Assembly (NCBI GenBank): GCA_028689115.1
Contig: JAQTWV010000001.1
Location: 721,539 to 785,538 of the forward strand
Reading direction: 5' to 3'
Source: Candidatus Altimarinota bacterium
GTDB taxonomy: Bacteria > Patescibacteriota > Gracilibacteria > BD1-5 > UBA6164
DNA: 64,000 nucleotides
A model generated the notes under the pieces. It was not told the origin of the DNA. It ran no database searches and saw nothing but the letters and a program-made list of their open reading frames with translations. Each line of letters opens with the position of its first letter. Position 1 is the stretch's first letter. The position numbers and the translations under genes were made by a program. This document shows positions 54,062-63,553 of this stretch, piece after piece.

Positions 54062-54373
54062 TTATAAATATTTACTACAAACTTCTTCAAGTTTTGATTG
54101 TTGTTGTACTCAAACCATAGTTTCTACAGCAACTCAATCTTTAAAAACAATTAAAGTAGGTATAGACATAACTCTAAATTTTCCAGCAATTTCTGGTGCT
54201 TCATCTACATTTACTTTTGATACTTTCATTTTACCTTCCATAGCAGAAGAAAAGTTTTCTAAAATTGGTAACATCATTTGACAAGGTCCACACCATTCAG
54301 CCCAAAAATCAACTAAAGTTACTCAACTTTTTATAGTTTCATCAAAATTTTGTCCATTTAATACTATTGTCAT
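54062..54373 (-). CDS. Thioredoxin
   Basis: A 103-residue thioredoxin, a disulfide reductase of the cytosol. The active site is VDFWAEWCGPCQMMLP (WCGPC), with the cis-Pro in VMSIPTLIVFKDG. The length and fold are canonical. The gene stands alone, convergent to pilC, with its own upstream A/T-rich region. No thioredoxin reductase is in the window. Confidence 0.95.
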
Positions 54374-54518
54374 ATTTCTATTATTACAAATTAATTAATT
54401 TCAAAATTAAGAAAATTTCTTAATTTAAAATTTATTTACATTAAAAATATATTAATATAAATAACTAAACTAGTTTAATCAATTTTTATTTTTTATCAAT
54501 ATAATTATTGTGATTTTT

Positions 54519-55283
54519 TTATAAATCTCTAAATAAATCTTTAAAAACATTGATAGCAAGCTCTTGATTTATAAAAAAAGGTGATGTAGAAATTGTTATA
54601 AAATCTGCCTTTTTAAATGCATCTCTTACTACTTTCTTTTTTAAATCATAATCTATAAAATCCAAATCAGGTTGAAAAAAATCTAGATCAAGATTGAGAA
54701 TTACTTTATAATCTCCCCAAAAATCAAGTTTAGAATTATCAAAATATTTTTTTAAATATTCTTCTAAATTACTTGTATTTCTAATTTGAATTACTTCTCA
54801 AATAAGTCATTCAACTTTAGCTGGAATTATATAATCCCCTACATTTAATACTTCATTTGTAAAATTAAAAACTTTTTCTAAATCAAAACTATCAGGTTTT
54901 AATAAGTACTTATTATTATCTCTAGTATCTGCGTGTTCGTCTATATGAATTAATAAATTATTATCTCAAATTATAGATCTATTTCTAGCTTCATACCAAA
55001 AATAAAAAGCATGATTATGATTATCAAATAATATAATTTCTTTTCATTTAATCCTTATTCTATAGAAATTTTTAAGTCAATAATTAGTTGATAAATTATC
55101 ATCAAAGCCAAAGTCCTCAAAAGCTATTTTATCAACATCATTTTGTACTTGTATATTATCCAGATCATTTATATCCAAATCAATTATCTCTGGAACATAT
55201 AGTTTTTTATTTTGTCTTTTTTCAAAAGAAAAGGCATTATTTCAAACTGGTTTTTCTATGTAAAATCATTTTTTATAAAACAT
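54519..55283 (-). CDS. UPF0489-family protein (arginase-like fold)
   Basis: A 254-residue protein of the UPF0489 (C5orf22-like) family, related to arginase/deacetylase folds. Family motifs: IILFDNHNHAFYFWYEAR, LLIHIDEHADTR (metal-binding Asp and His) and VILNLDLDFFQPDLDFIDYD. These form a probable binuclear metal site; the substrate is unknown. It ends AINVFKDLFRDL and stands alone with its start close to the divergent nth gene. Confidence 0.8.
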
Positions 55284-55346
55284 TTTTCTTTAAAATTAAT
55301 AAATTTTTAGTATTATATAAAAAATAAAAAAATAAGTAAATAAAAA

Positions 55347-55979
55347 ATGAATAAAAAAGATATAAGTGATTTTGCAAAAAAACTAAATGAGATGTATCCA
55401 AATGCCAAAACTGAACTTTATTATACAAATGAATTTCAGTTACTTATAGCTATTTTAATGTCAGCTCAAACAACTGATAAACAAGTAAATATAGTAAATA
55501 GAAATTTTTTCAATTTTTTAAAAGAACCTAGCGATTGAGCTTCTATGGATGTAGAATACATAAAAGATTTTATAAATACAATTTCATTTTTTAACAATAA
55601 AGCAGAAAATATAAAAAAAACTTCTACTATTATAAAAGAAAAATTTGGAAGTGTTATCCCAAAAACAATAGAAGAGCTTATAACTCTTCCATGAGTTTGA
55701 ATAAAAACAGCCAAGGTATTTTTAGCAGTAAGTGAGGATGCTCCATATATATGAGTAGACACACATGTGCATAGAGTTTTAAATAGATTATGACTTGTAA
55801 ATACGAAAACTCCACTAGAAACAGACAAAAAAATAAGCAAAAATTTCACAAAAGAAAATCATGCTCTGCTTCATAATACATTAGTTTTATTTTGAAGATA
55901 TCAATGTATGGCTAGAAATCCAAAGTGTGAAACTTGTCCTTTTAGTGGAAAATGTAATTATTATAAAAAAAATAATTAA
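55347..55979 (+). CDS. nth: Endonuclease III
   Basis: A 210-residue DNA glycosylase/AP lyase for oxidised pyrimidines. It has the helix-hairpin-helix LPGVGIKTAKVFLA, the catalytic Lys region AQTTDKQVN, the catalytic Asp in IGVDTHVHRVLNRLG, and the 4Fe-4S cluster ligands C-x6-C-x2-C-x5-C in CMARNPKCETCPFSGKC. The length is canonical. It is divergently transcribed from UPF0489 with a 63-bp gap. Confidence 0.95.
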
Positions 55980-56004
55980 TAATCAGATTATTAATTATTT
56001 TTTT
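55971..56004. terminator. Terminator after nth
   Basis: AATAATTAATAATC / GATTATTAATTATT palindrome with a T-run on each side, covering the nth stop and lying just before the convergent gene's stop at 56014. Confidence 0.75.
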
Positions 56005-56013
56005 ATTCATTTA

Positions 56014-56835
56014 TTATTCTAAGTTTTCTAATTTATATTTTTCTCAAGCAGATGTTTCAAAATATACTTCTCCACTTTCTGTATAAATTTTTTGTAATTC
56101 TAAGCTAGTCACATAAAGTGATTTTTTTTCTTTTGAAATTGGATTATATAAATAGATAGAATTTCAATCAATACTTCCAAGAGATAGATTTTTTATCCTT
56201 ATCTCGTCATCTTTTTTAATTATTCAAATGTAACTATCTTTGTAATAAACAAAATCTTCAAAAAAAGTAAAATACTCTAGATTTTTATTTGCCTTATTAT
56301 AAACAAAACTTCCCTTTGAAGTATTTATTATATATAAATCATCACTTCTTTTTATATAATTTACATCTATAGATAAATCAAGTTCAAAAAGCAAATCAGC
56401 TAAACTATTGTATATGTATTTTTTGTTTCAAACTACTAGATAAAAATCAGTACCGCTTGAATATATCTTTTGAATTTCTAGCTTTGTATCTGGTACTAAA
56501 TCAAAATTTCAAACAAGATTTTTGTTTAATTCAAGTGTTAGATTATTATCTTTCTTTAAAAAAGTAAACACATCATTTCAAATATTTATAGTTTTATAAT
56601 AAGCATTATTATTTTTTATAGATGCTATTTTTTCCTCTGGAGTAAGCGTTTTTTCTTCCACTTTAACTACATCATCAATCTTTGTTAATTTAACTGCTTT
56701 TTTTTCAATCTCTGTATTAATAACTTGTTCTTTATCCTTAGCTACTTTATTTGGAACATAAACAAAAGTCCAGTAAAAAAATCAGACAACCATAAAAGCA
56801 AGAATTATCAAAACTCAAAGTACTCTATTTGACAT
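56014..56835 (-). CDS. Membrane-anchored unknown protein
   Basis: A 273-residue protein with one N-terminal membrane helix (RVLGVLIILAFMVVGFFYWTFVYV) and an exposed C-terminal domain of strongly charged beta-like sequence (NLTLELNKNLVGNFDLVPDTKLEIQKIYSS, repeated patterns of alternating hydrophobic and polar residues). No family is recognised. It stands alone between nth and folD. A role in the cell envelope is possible. Confidence 0.6.
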
Positions 56836-56922
56836 ATATTTTTAATTTAAATTATATTTACATAAATATATGCTTTTCTTGTAGTTTACAAAATTTATCT
56901 TGATAAAAAGAATAAAATACTT

Positions 56923-57792
56923 ATGCTTACAATAATATTTAATAAAAAAATAAAAAAGATGATAATAGATTGAAAAGAAATAGCTAAGAAAATATATGAT
57001 GAAATAAAAAAAGAAGTTTCTCTTTTGAAAACAAAACCAACTCTTGGAGCTATTTTAGTGTGAAATAATAGTTCAAGTTTGAGATATATAGAACAAAAGA
57101 AAAAATGGGCAGAATACACTTGAATAAATTTCAAATTAGAAAAATTTGATGAAAAAATAAGTGAATTAGAATTGTATAACAAGATCAAAAGTTTCAATGA
57201 AAACCCAGAAATAAGCTGATATATAGTTCAATTACCTCTTCCAAAACATATAAATTCTCAAAAGATAATAAATAATATTCACCCAAAAAAAGATGTAGAT
57301 TGATTTCATCCAAATAATCAAGGTAAGGTTTTACTTTGAGATGAATCTGGATTTGTACCTTGTACGCCTGCTTGAATATTGGAAATATTAAAAGAACAAG
57401 AAGTACAATTAGAATGAAAAGTAGTATGTGTAATTTGAAGAAGTAATATAGTTTGAAAACCAATTATTTCACTTTTAATAAACGCTTGAGCTACAGTTTT
57501 GGCTTGTAATAGTAAAACTAAAAACTTATCTAAATTTTCAACACAAGCTGATATAGTTATAGTTGCAGCTTGAAGTCCATGACTTTTGAAAGTAAATATG
57601 CTAAAAGTTTGATCAATAATTATAGATGTATGATTTACAGTTATAGATTGAAAAATATATTGAGATGCTGATACAAAACTAATTGATTTAGTTTGAAGTA
57701 AGGTTACTCCAGTTCCAGGTTGAGTTTGAGCATTAACAGTTGCATGCTTGATGAAAAATACTCTAAAAGCTTACAAGATTCAAAACAAATAA
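56923..57792 (+). CDS. folD: FolD, methylenetetrahydrofolate dehydrogenase/cyclohydrolase
   Basis: A 289-residue bifunctional enzyme of one-carbon folate metabolism. Motifs: YIEQKKKWAEYTGI (catalytic Tyr/Lys region), KKDVDGFHPNNQGKVLLG, VPCTPAGILEIL, VCVIGRSNIVGKPIISLLINAGATV (NADP-binding GRSxxVG) and the end PVPGGVGALTVACL, where PGGVG has two TGA glycines. The family normally begins near MIIDGKEIAKKI, which corresponds to the Met at 56959; the first ATG at 56923 adds twelve residues and may or may not be used. It stands alone, followed by a terminator. Confidence 0.93.
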
Positions 57793-57797
57793 TTTAA

Positions 57798-57836
57798 TAA
57801 AAATCTCTATTTTTAAAGAAAAATAGAGATTTTTAT
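57798..57836 (+). terminator. Terminator after folD
   Basis: AAAAATCTCTATTTTT / AAAAATAGAGATTTTT stem with an AAAG-like loop and a T-run. Confidence 0.85.
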
Positions 57837-57910
57837 TTTTTTGATAAAAAAGTTTTGACTTATAATTTATTTTTAATAAAATGTGTCTCGCAAGTCAAGA
57901 AGGATATATA

Positions 57911-57987
57911 AGCGGGTGTAGCTCAATTGGCTAGAGCATCTGCCTTCCAAGCAGAGGGTTAAGGGTTCGAGTCCCTTTACCCGCTCC
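57911..57987 (+). tRNA. tRNA-Gly(UCC)
   Basis: 74-nt body plus CCA. Acceptor GCGGGTG/TACCCGC with U73, anticodon loop CTTCCAA (anticodon UCC), T-arm AAGGG-TTCGAGT-CCCTT. A normal tRNA-Gly for GGN codons, the counterpart of the UCA-reading one at 1749-1827. Confidence 0.93.
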
Positions 57988-57996
57988 ATTTAAAAA

Positions 57997-58070
57997 CTTG
58001 CAAAAAACGAATTAGAGATTACGAGTATTTCTTAAAGACCTTATTCGTAAGATCGAAATTCGTTTTTTAA
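57997..58070. other. Structured spacer between two tRNA genes
   Basis: AAAAAACGAATT at the left pairs with AATTCGTTTTTT at the right; inside is TTACGA ... TCGTAA. The two arms form a long hairpin-like spacer with terminator-type A/T tails, which could end the first tRNA transcript or guide 3' processing. Confidence 0.4.
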
Positions 58071-58075
58071 TTTGT

Positions 58076-58152
58076 GGGTGTATAGCTCAGTTGGTTAGAG
58101 CGCATGACTGATAATCATGAGGTCGATGGTTCAACTCCATCTATACCCACCA
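58076..58152 (+). tRNA. tRNA-Ile(GAU)
   Basis: Acceptor GGGTGTA/TATACCC with A73, anticodon loop CTGATAA (anticodon GAU), T-arm GATGG-TTCAACT-CCATC, CCA encoded. A normal bacterial tRNA-Ile. Confidence 0.94.
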
Positions 58153-58157
58153 TTTTT

Positions 58158-58234
58158 CGGAGACTGGCGCAATTGGCTAGCGCACTCGCTTTGGGAGCGA
58201 GGGGTTGTGAGTTCGAGTCTCGCGTCTCCGACCA
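58158..58234 (+). tRNA. tRNA-Pro(UGG)
   Basis: Acceptor CGGAGAC/GTCTCCG with A73 and encoded CCA; anticodon stem CTCGC/GCGAG with loop TTTGGGA (anticodon UGG). It directly follows tRNA-Ile, five bases apart, so they are processed from one transcript. Confidence 0.94.
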
Positions 58235-58250
58235 ATTAATAAAAACAATA

Positions 58251-58286
58251 AAAAAAGATTAACTTTATATAAAGTTAATCTTTTTT
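58251..58286 (+). terminator. Terminator after the tRNA cluster
   Basis: AAAAAAGATTAACTTTA and its complement form a long stem with a T-run; it also borders the stop of the convergent kinase gene. Confidence 0.85.
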
Positions 58287-58986
58287 ATGTACTTTGCTCC
58301 AATAACTCAACAACTCTTTTTAAAATAATATTTTTATCTGGTTCTGGTTCATTATTATCAAATTTTAAAACTCTAGTATCTCCTTGAGAATAATTTTCAT
58401 CTACAATTCATGATTTATAATAACTATTTATTTTTTCTGTCATCTTAATAACAAAATCATCTATATGTTTTCATCTACTTTCTAATCTAGAAATAATAGT
58501 TGAATCACTTGCTTGTACTTCTATAACTATATCAGGCAATGGCAAGCTGTTAAATTGTTCTCCATACATAGAGTTAAAAGTTTTCAATGCACTTCAACTT
58601 AGTTTGATATCTGCAAATATAAATGTTTGAGTTAAAGCAAAATCAAAAACTATAGGCTTAGATTTTGCTTCTATAAATGCTTTGGTTATTTCTCAAATAT
58701 CAGTCGCTAGGAAAAAATTTTGATTATTTAACCAAAGAGTTGTGTCATTTACTTTTCAAGATGTTTCTTTTATAACCTTTAAAAAAGGATTATTTTCAGG
58801 AAGTTCAGTATATACTTTTGCTCATAAATATTTTGCCAATTCACTTGTAATTGTACTTTTTCCTACTCAAGCAGGTCAAGTTATAGCAATAACAGGAAAT
58901 CTTTTTTGTTGTTTCAAAAAATTCTTAAGTGTCATTTCTATATCTGGTTTTATGATTGATTCTACAAATTCATTTTGATTGTTCAT
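58285..58986 (-). CDS. Deoxynucleoside kinase-like P-loop kinase
   Basis: A 233-residue kinase of the dNK/thymidylate-kinase-like group. Walker A is ITGPAGVGKSTIT; NPFLKVIKE and WLNNQNFFLATD form the family helix region, and IVIEVQASDSTIISRLESRGKHIDDFV contains the lid with Arg. It would phosphorylate deoxynucleosides using ATP, typical for salvage in CPR bacteria that lack nucleotide synthesis. Which deoxynucleoside it takes is not decidable. It stands alone. Confidence 0.8.
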
Positions 58987-59131
58987 AAATGATTTTTAAA
59001 ATATTATTTATTTAATTATACAATACTTTAGTTTTTATAACAAAATTTAATATTTATTTAAAAGAAATATTGATTTTTATTATAATAGTTTATAATTATA
59101 GATACCACATTTATTTATTAACTATGATATT

Positions 59132-60685
59132 ATGTTAAAAGTAAATAAACTTATTATTGTGTTACTAGTTATATTTTTATCTAGTTGTACAAGTCAAAAT
59201 AATCAAAATACACAAGATAATCAAACTGGTTCAACAAGTAACACTCAAACTGGTATTACAAATACCAGTGAAAAAACTTGAGATTATAATTGAGTTGATA
59301 AAACTTGATTATGACTAAAGGTTGCAAATGATTTTACCATTTCTATCTTTGCTGATAATTTATCTGGAGCAAGAGATTTAATTTGACCAGATAAATTATG
59401 AAATTATTTATTAAGTCGTACAAGTGAATGAATAATAACAATGCTTGTAATAAAAAATTGAGAAGTTAAAGAAAAAAATGATATATTAAAAAATCTGAAT
59501 AATCCACATTGATTAGCATTAGGATTAGATTGAACTACTCTTTATTATGCTGAAACTGATAAGTTATCAAAAATAAATCTTTACTCAGATTGAAGTCCTG
59601 AAAAAATAATAGATCTACCAAAATGATGAAGACATTTTACTCGTTCCCTATTATTTTGACCAGATTGAAAATTGTATATTTCAATTTGATCAACATGTGA
59701 CGTATGTAACGAAAAAGATGAGAGAATAGCCAGTATATATAGTATAAATACTGACTGAAGCAATTTTAAAAAAGTTGCTTCTTGACTTCGTAACTCTGTT
59801 TTTATGTCTACAAATCCTATAACTGGAGATATATGGGCAACTGAAATGTGAAGAGATAATTTGTGAGATAATATTCCACCAGATGAAATAAATATAATCA
59901 AATCTGGAAATGATTATGGATGGCCAACTTGTTATGGTAATAATGTGCAAGATAGTCAATTTGATAAAAATGTATATATTGTAAACCCTTGTACAAATAA
60001 AACTCCAGCACATATAGAATTACAAGCTCATAGTGCTCCACTTTGATTAAGTTTTATCCCTGAAGAATGATGGCCAGAAAATTATTGGAATGATTTAATA
60101 ATATCTTATCATTGATCATGGAATAGAAGTGTTAAAACTTGATATAAACTAGTACATATAACCTTGGATGATAAATGAAATGCAACTAATACAAATGATT
60201 TTATAACTTGATGGTTAGATGAAAATTGAAATGCATCTGGCCGTCCAGTAGATATACTAAGTTCGCCAGGATGAGTATCATATATTACAGATGATAAAAA
60301 GGGAGTAATTTATAAATTAGCTTATAATAATCCAGAATTTATATTAATAGACAAGCAAAGTTTTACTGATGATGAAAATAAGATTAAAGCTGATATAGAA
60401 GTAAATAAAAATAATGAAATATTAATAAATTGAGAAGCAAGTTGAACTTGGTACTTTGAAGCTGTATTTGGAATAGAGCTAGTAGATGAAAATAATAATA
60501 TGCTTTATCAATCATATACTACTGCTGATTCTGATTGGATGACTACAGATTATGTGCCATTCCATTCATTATTTAAATATGAAGATCCTAAAACTGATTA
60601 TTGATATATAATATTCAAAAAAGATAATCCTTCTTGATTAAAAGAAAATGATCTAGAAAAAAAAGTTAAAATAAAAATTAGATAA
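59132..60685 (+). CDS. Sorbosone-dehydrogenase-like lipoprotein with Gmad2 domain
   Basis: A 517-residue lipoprotein. Residues 1-20 are a lipoprotein signal (LLVIFLSSC, lipobox LSSC). A Ser/Thr/Asn/Gln linker follows to residue ~60. Residues about 65-390 form a glucose/sorbosone dehydrogenase beta-propeller (NNPHGLALGLDGTTLYYAET, FTRSLLFGPDGKLYISIGSTCD, ASGLRNSVFMSTNPITGDIWATEMGRDNLGDNIPPDEIN, WNRSVKTGYKLVHITL). The C-terminal ~100 residues fit a Gmad2 domain (GEASGTWYFEAVFGIELVDENNNML). PQQ dependence is not shown. It is a surface-exposed protein that may act on or bind sugars. Confidence 0.8.
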
Positions 60686-60724
60686 AACAAGAAAGACGAA
60701 AATTAATTTTCGTCTTTCTTGTTT
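60685..60724 (+). terminator. Strong terminator after the lipoprotein
   Basis: AAACAAGAAAGACGAAAATT and its complement form a nearly 20-bp stem with T-rich sequence after it. Confidence 0.85.
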
Positions 60725-60765
60725 CTTAATATAATAAGAACATAAATATTTAATAAATAAATTAT

Positions 60766-60972
60766 ATGTTTGAAACAAATATACTCCTTTCATGAATAAT
60801 CTTTAGTTCAGTTTGAATGTGATATTTTATCTATGGGAAAAAAACACCAAATTATATAGCACTAATTTCATGAATAGTTCTTATGATATACCCATTACTT
60901 GTAACAAATATATATTATATGATTTGAATATGAGTAGCATTTATTGTATTACCTTTTTTGATTAGATGATAA
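60766..60972 (+). CDS. Small membrane protein overlapping the next gene
   Basis: A 68-residue protein that is mostly hydrophobic (GIIFSSVGMGYFIYGKKTPNYIALISGIVLMIYPLLVTNIYYMIGIGVAFIVLPFLI), with two or three membrane helices and seven TGA glycines. Its TGA-TAA end overlaps the ATG of the spermidine-synthase-like gene (ATG at 60966), which is typical of translational coupling. The function is unknown; similar tiny membrane proteins are common in CPR genomes. Confidence 0.65.
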
Positions 60973-61748
60973 AATACTACACTTCAAAATTTTATTTAAA
61001 ACCAATAATTGTTGAAAATAATTTTTGAGAAATAACACTAACAATTTATGATAATCTAGGTAGAGAAATAATCTATACTTGGTATAATGTAGTTGAAAAA
61101 ACTACTCAAAGTACATATATAAATAAATGTTTACTATGATCATTTATAAGAAAAATACCAAAAAATGTGCTTATAATCTGATTTTGATGATGAGCATTTG
61201 CCAAATTTTTAGAAGATCATATAGAAAATATAGAAATAACATGAATTGAAATTGATGAAGCTATGATTGAAATAGCAAAAAAAGAATACAATATAAAAGC
61301 TGATGATTTTTACATCATAGATGCTAATATAGCTCTTGAAAAAATAATTTCTGAGTGAAAAAAATTTGATTCTATATTAATTGATGTTTATTGAAATAAC
61401 TGAAAAATACCTGATTATTTTGATGAAAAAACATTTTTTGAAAATATAAAAAAAGTCACAAATAATGACTCAGTTATTTCTATAAATTTTGCTGATTACA
61501 ATTTCAAAGAAAAAAATACAAGATACGATAAGATTCACTCAAATTTATTAGAAATATTTTGAAAATATTATTCTCATATCTTTTCATGATGAGAAATTTC
61601 GTGAAATATCTCTTGAATTTATAACCTAGATAAATACTACTCTGCCCTAGAATATGATGAAAACTTCAGAAAAAATTATAGAGCTTGAAATATAAGATAT
61701 AATTTGGAAATAATAAAAGATACGGTTTTAATACAAAAAAAATCATAA
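60966..61748 (+). CDS. Spermidine-synthase-like protein
   Basis: A 260-residue protein of the SpeE-like Rossmann fold. Near residue 70 is KNVLIIGFGGGAFAKFLEDH (GGGxG nucleotide-binding loop), then IEITGIEIDEAMIEIAKKEY, FYIIDANIALEKIISEGKKFDSILIDVYGNNGKIPDYFDEKTFFENIKKV (D-V/Y-x-x acidic motif). The substrate may be a polyamine or another molecule; the N-terminal strand domain (YLKPIIVENNFGEITLTIYDNLGREIIYTWYN) fits the family. It overlaps the small membrane protein upstream by seven bases. Confidence 0.75.
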
Positions 61749-61771
61749 TTTTAAAAATTATGATTTTTTTT
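61736..61771. terminator. Terminator between spermidine-synthase-like and LysM genes
   Basis: AAAAAAATCATAATTTT and its complement; the palindrome carries the TAA stop of both convergent genes. Confidence 0.75.
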
Positions 61772-62471
61772 GTATTTCTTTTCAAAGTACTTTTAATATG
61801 TTTGGTAATTTAATATTTTTTCACTTAATTATTAAGTCTCACTTAATTCAATCTGGAGGAGCAATATCTGTTTTTATTTTTTTATGACTTGAATTATGTT
61901 TTACTAAGGCATTAATAGCATTTGCAATTTCGTGATTATCTGTAAGCCCATATTTTCTCTTAACTATCTTCCATAAATTATCTCATTTTTCAACAGTGTA
62001 ATTTTCATCATCTATAACTACATCATCTTTAAGCTTTTGTAATCTAATTTTTGATTCTGCACGTATTTTCTCAACTTGTGAAATTAATTTTTCTCATAAA
62101 TTATTTTCATCATAATTATAAACCTCATCTCAAACTAAACTTTTAAATTTAGTTTTATCATTAATGACTCCAACTAAACGAAAATTATTTGAATAACTTC
62201 TAAAATTTCTGGAAATAAAATTATCATTTCTTCAGTAAATATTTAATCAATCATTTGATTTTTTAATAACAAAAGAATTTCAATTACTAGAAATTGAATC
62301 AAAATCATTATTAGATAAATCAAATAATTTATTTTCTTTTAATAATATAGAAATTTTATTAAATTGCTCATTTGAATTTATTTCTATTCATCTATTTAAA
62401 GAATCAGTTAATAATCTCAATTCTCTACTTTTTCAATTAAAATCAAAATTATTTTGTATTGATTCAATCAT
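61758..62471 (-). CDS. LysM-domain protein
   Basis: A 237-residue protein without a clear signal peptide. The C-terminal third holds a LysM domain (NYTVEKGDNLWKIVKRKYGLTDNHEIANAINALVKHN ... DLIIKGKNIKLP), which binds N-acetylglucosamine polymers such as peptidoglycan. The N-terminal two thirds are helical and charged, without a family. It might be a cell-wall associated or export-adapter protein. The convergent spermidine-synthase-like gene and the foreign-looking gene flank it. Confidence 0.75.
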
Positions 62472-62526
62472 AATTTTTATTATTAATATAAATTAAAATA
62501 ATAATAACATATATATTTGAAAAAAG

Positions 62527-62559
62527 AAAAAAAGCTGCATATTTTTAGCAGCTTTTTTT
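62527..62559 (-). terminator. Terminator after the foreign-looking gene
   Basis: AAAAAAAGCTGC / GCAGCTTTTTTT stem about 15 bp past the TGA stop of the gene at 62574. A further small hairpin (ATCGGA-TGAATAA-TCCGAT) includes that stop. Confidence 0.85.
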
Positions 62560-62573
62560 AAGAATCGGATTAT

Positions 62574-63422
62574 TCATCCGATTTTTTTTGCAGATTCACC
62601 ATCACGAACCAATTTAATTTGGTCCAGAAGTTCAAATGCGCGATTTTCTTCATGAGTCTTGTGAAGACGAACGTTAAGTTGCCCCCACAAACGGTCAAAA
62701 GTACTTGCCGGAAGCCCCATGATGCTGTATGGTTCATCTGGCAATTTCACTGGCAACCACGTACAACTGCTCAAAATGTGCTTGAGTTCATCTTCATTAT
62801 TGACAGATGAATGTTCTACTGAAGCTGCAACTAGTTGCACGATGTTGTCAGCCAAAGGTGGCTCTTCAACAACAGCTGGGGCAGGAACTTCCGCCTGAGA
62901 AACTTCGACTTGAGTCGTAGCTTGTTGCAAAACCTTGACGAATTCTTCAGGCCCTTTTGCAAGAGCATTCTGAAGAAACTGCTTGGTATCAGCATCAAAA
63001 CGACAACTTGCCGAAGCAAGTTCAGCCTTAACAGCTTCGATGATTTCATTGATTTCACCTTGCTGTGCATTGGCTGCTTTGACAAAACTTGCTGCAGACA
63101 TCAGTTGTGCAAGACCAAAGCCTTGCTGCTGAGAACGCTCGTAAACCTTGGAAAAAATTGCGGAAAGTTCCTCTTCGTTTCCAGAAATGGGCTTAGCTGC
63201 ATGTGCAGCATCAACTTGGGAAATAGCTTTTTGAAAAATATTTTTCATGGCAAAATCTCCTTCTTCAACAAAAAAATTGACAATATTTTCTAAACTCTTT
63301 CTTTTTTTCCTGTTATTTAAGACATCTATAACCTTCAAAATAAGGAAAAGAATCAAAAAAAACAAGATAGTAGAAAAAATCAAAAAATCAGGGGAATGAA
63401 AAAACATGCTCCATTGGTCCAC
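62574..63422 (-). CDS. Foreign-looking gene with a standard-code UGA stop
   Basis: A 282-residue ORF unlike its neighbours: G+C clearly higher, ten Gly codons all GGN and no TGA until the terminal TGA (62574-62576), Ala/Val/Arg codons with C and G at third position. It has a textbook ribosome site (AGGAGG six bases before the GTG start), and another SD (AAGGAGA) lies in front of an internal ATG at 63246-63248. Domains: one N-terminal membrane helix (FLIFSTILFFLILFLILKVI), a charged segment, then a soluble helical part with no known family (Ala- and Gln-rich, ending RLWGQLNVRLHKTHEENRAFELLDQI). If TGA is read as Gly, it runs on for about 28 codons to a TAA. Confidence 0.7.
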   Translation of the reverse strand: MDQWSMFFHSPDFLIFSTILFFLILFLILKVIDVLNNRKKRKSLENIVNFFVEEGDFAMKNIFQKAISQVDAAHAAKPISGNEEELSAIFSKVYERSQQQGFGLAQLMSAASFVKAANAQQGEINEIIEAVKAELASASCRFDADTKQFLQNALAKGPEEFVKVLQQATTQVEVSQAEVPAPAVVEEPPLADNIVQLVAASVEHSSVNNEDELKHILSSCTWLPVKLPDEPYSIMGLPASTFDRLWGQLNVRLHKTHEENRAFELLDQIKLVRDGESAKKIG

Positions 63423-63453
63423 ATCTTGCCTCCTTACTTAAAATGCGCTCCTA

Positions 63454-63482
63454 TATAATATATAATAAAATACTATTGTCAA
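63454..63482 (-). promoter_or_regulatory. Sigma-70 promoter of the foreign-looking gene
   Basis: On the minus strand TTGACA (63477-63482), a 16-17-bp spacer and TATTAT/ATTATA (63454-63460), followed by a leader with AGGAGG. It lies inside the palindrome 63458-63500. Confidence 0.65.
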
Positions 63483-63500
63483 TAGTATTTTATTATATAT
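63458..63500. repeat. 43-bp near-perfect palindrome
   Basis: Two 21-bp arms, mirror images about one central base (63479), A/T-rich, with the -35 box of the leftward promoter at the centre. It may be an operator site, a cruciform or a footprint of insertion. Confidence 0.75.
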
Positions 63501-63553
63501 ATTTAGTGATTTATAGTACAATATAAATAATAATATAAATTATAAGTTATAAT

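Noticed and set aside
62574-63422. Plasmid or phage gene cluster around the GC-rich gene
   Set aside because: Only this one gene differs in composition; its neighbours have normal UGA-Gly use.
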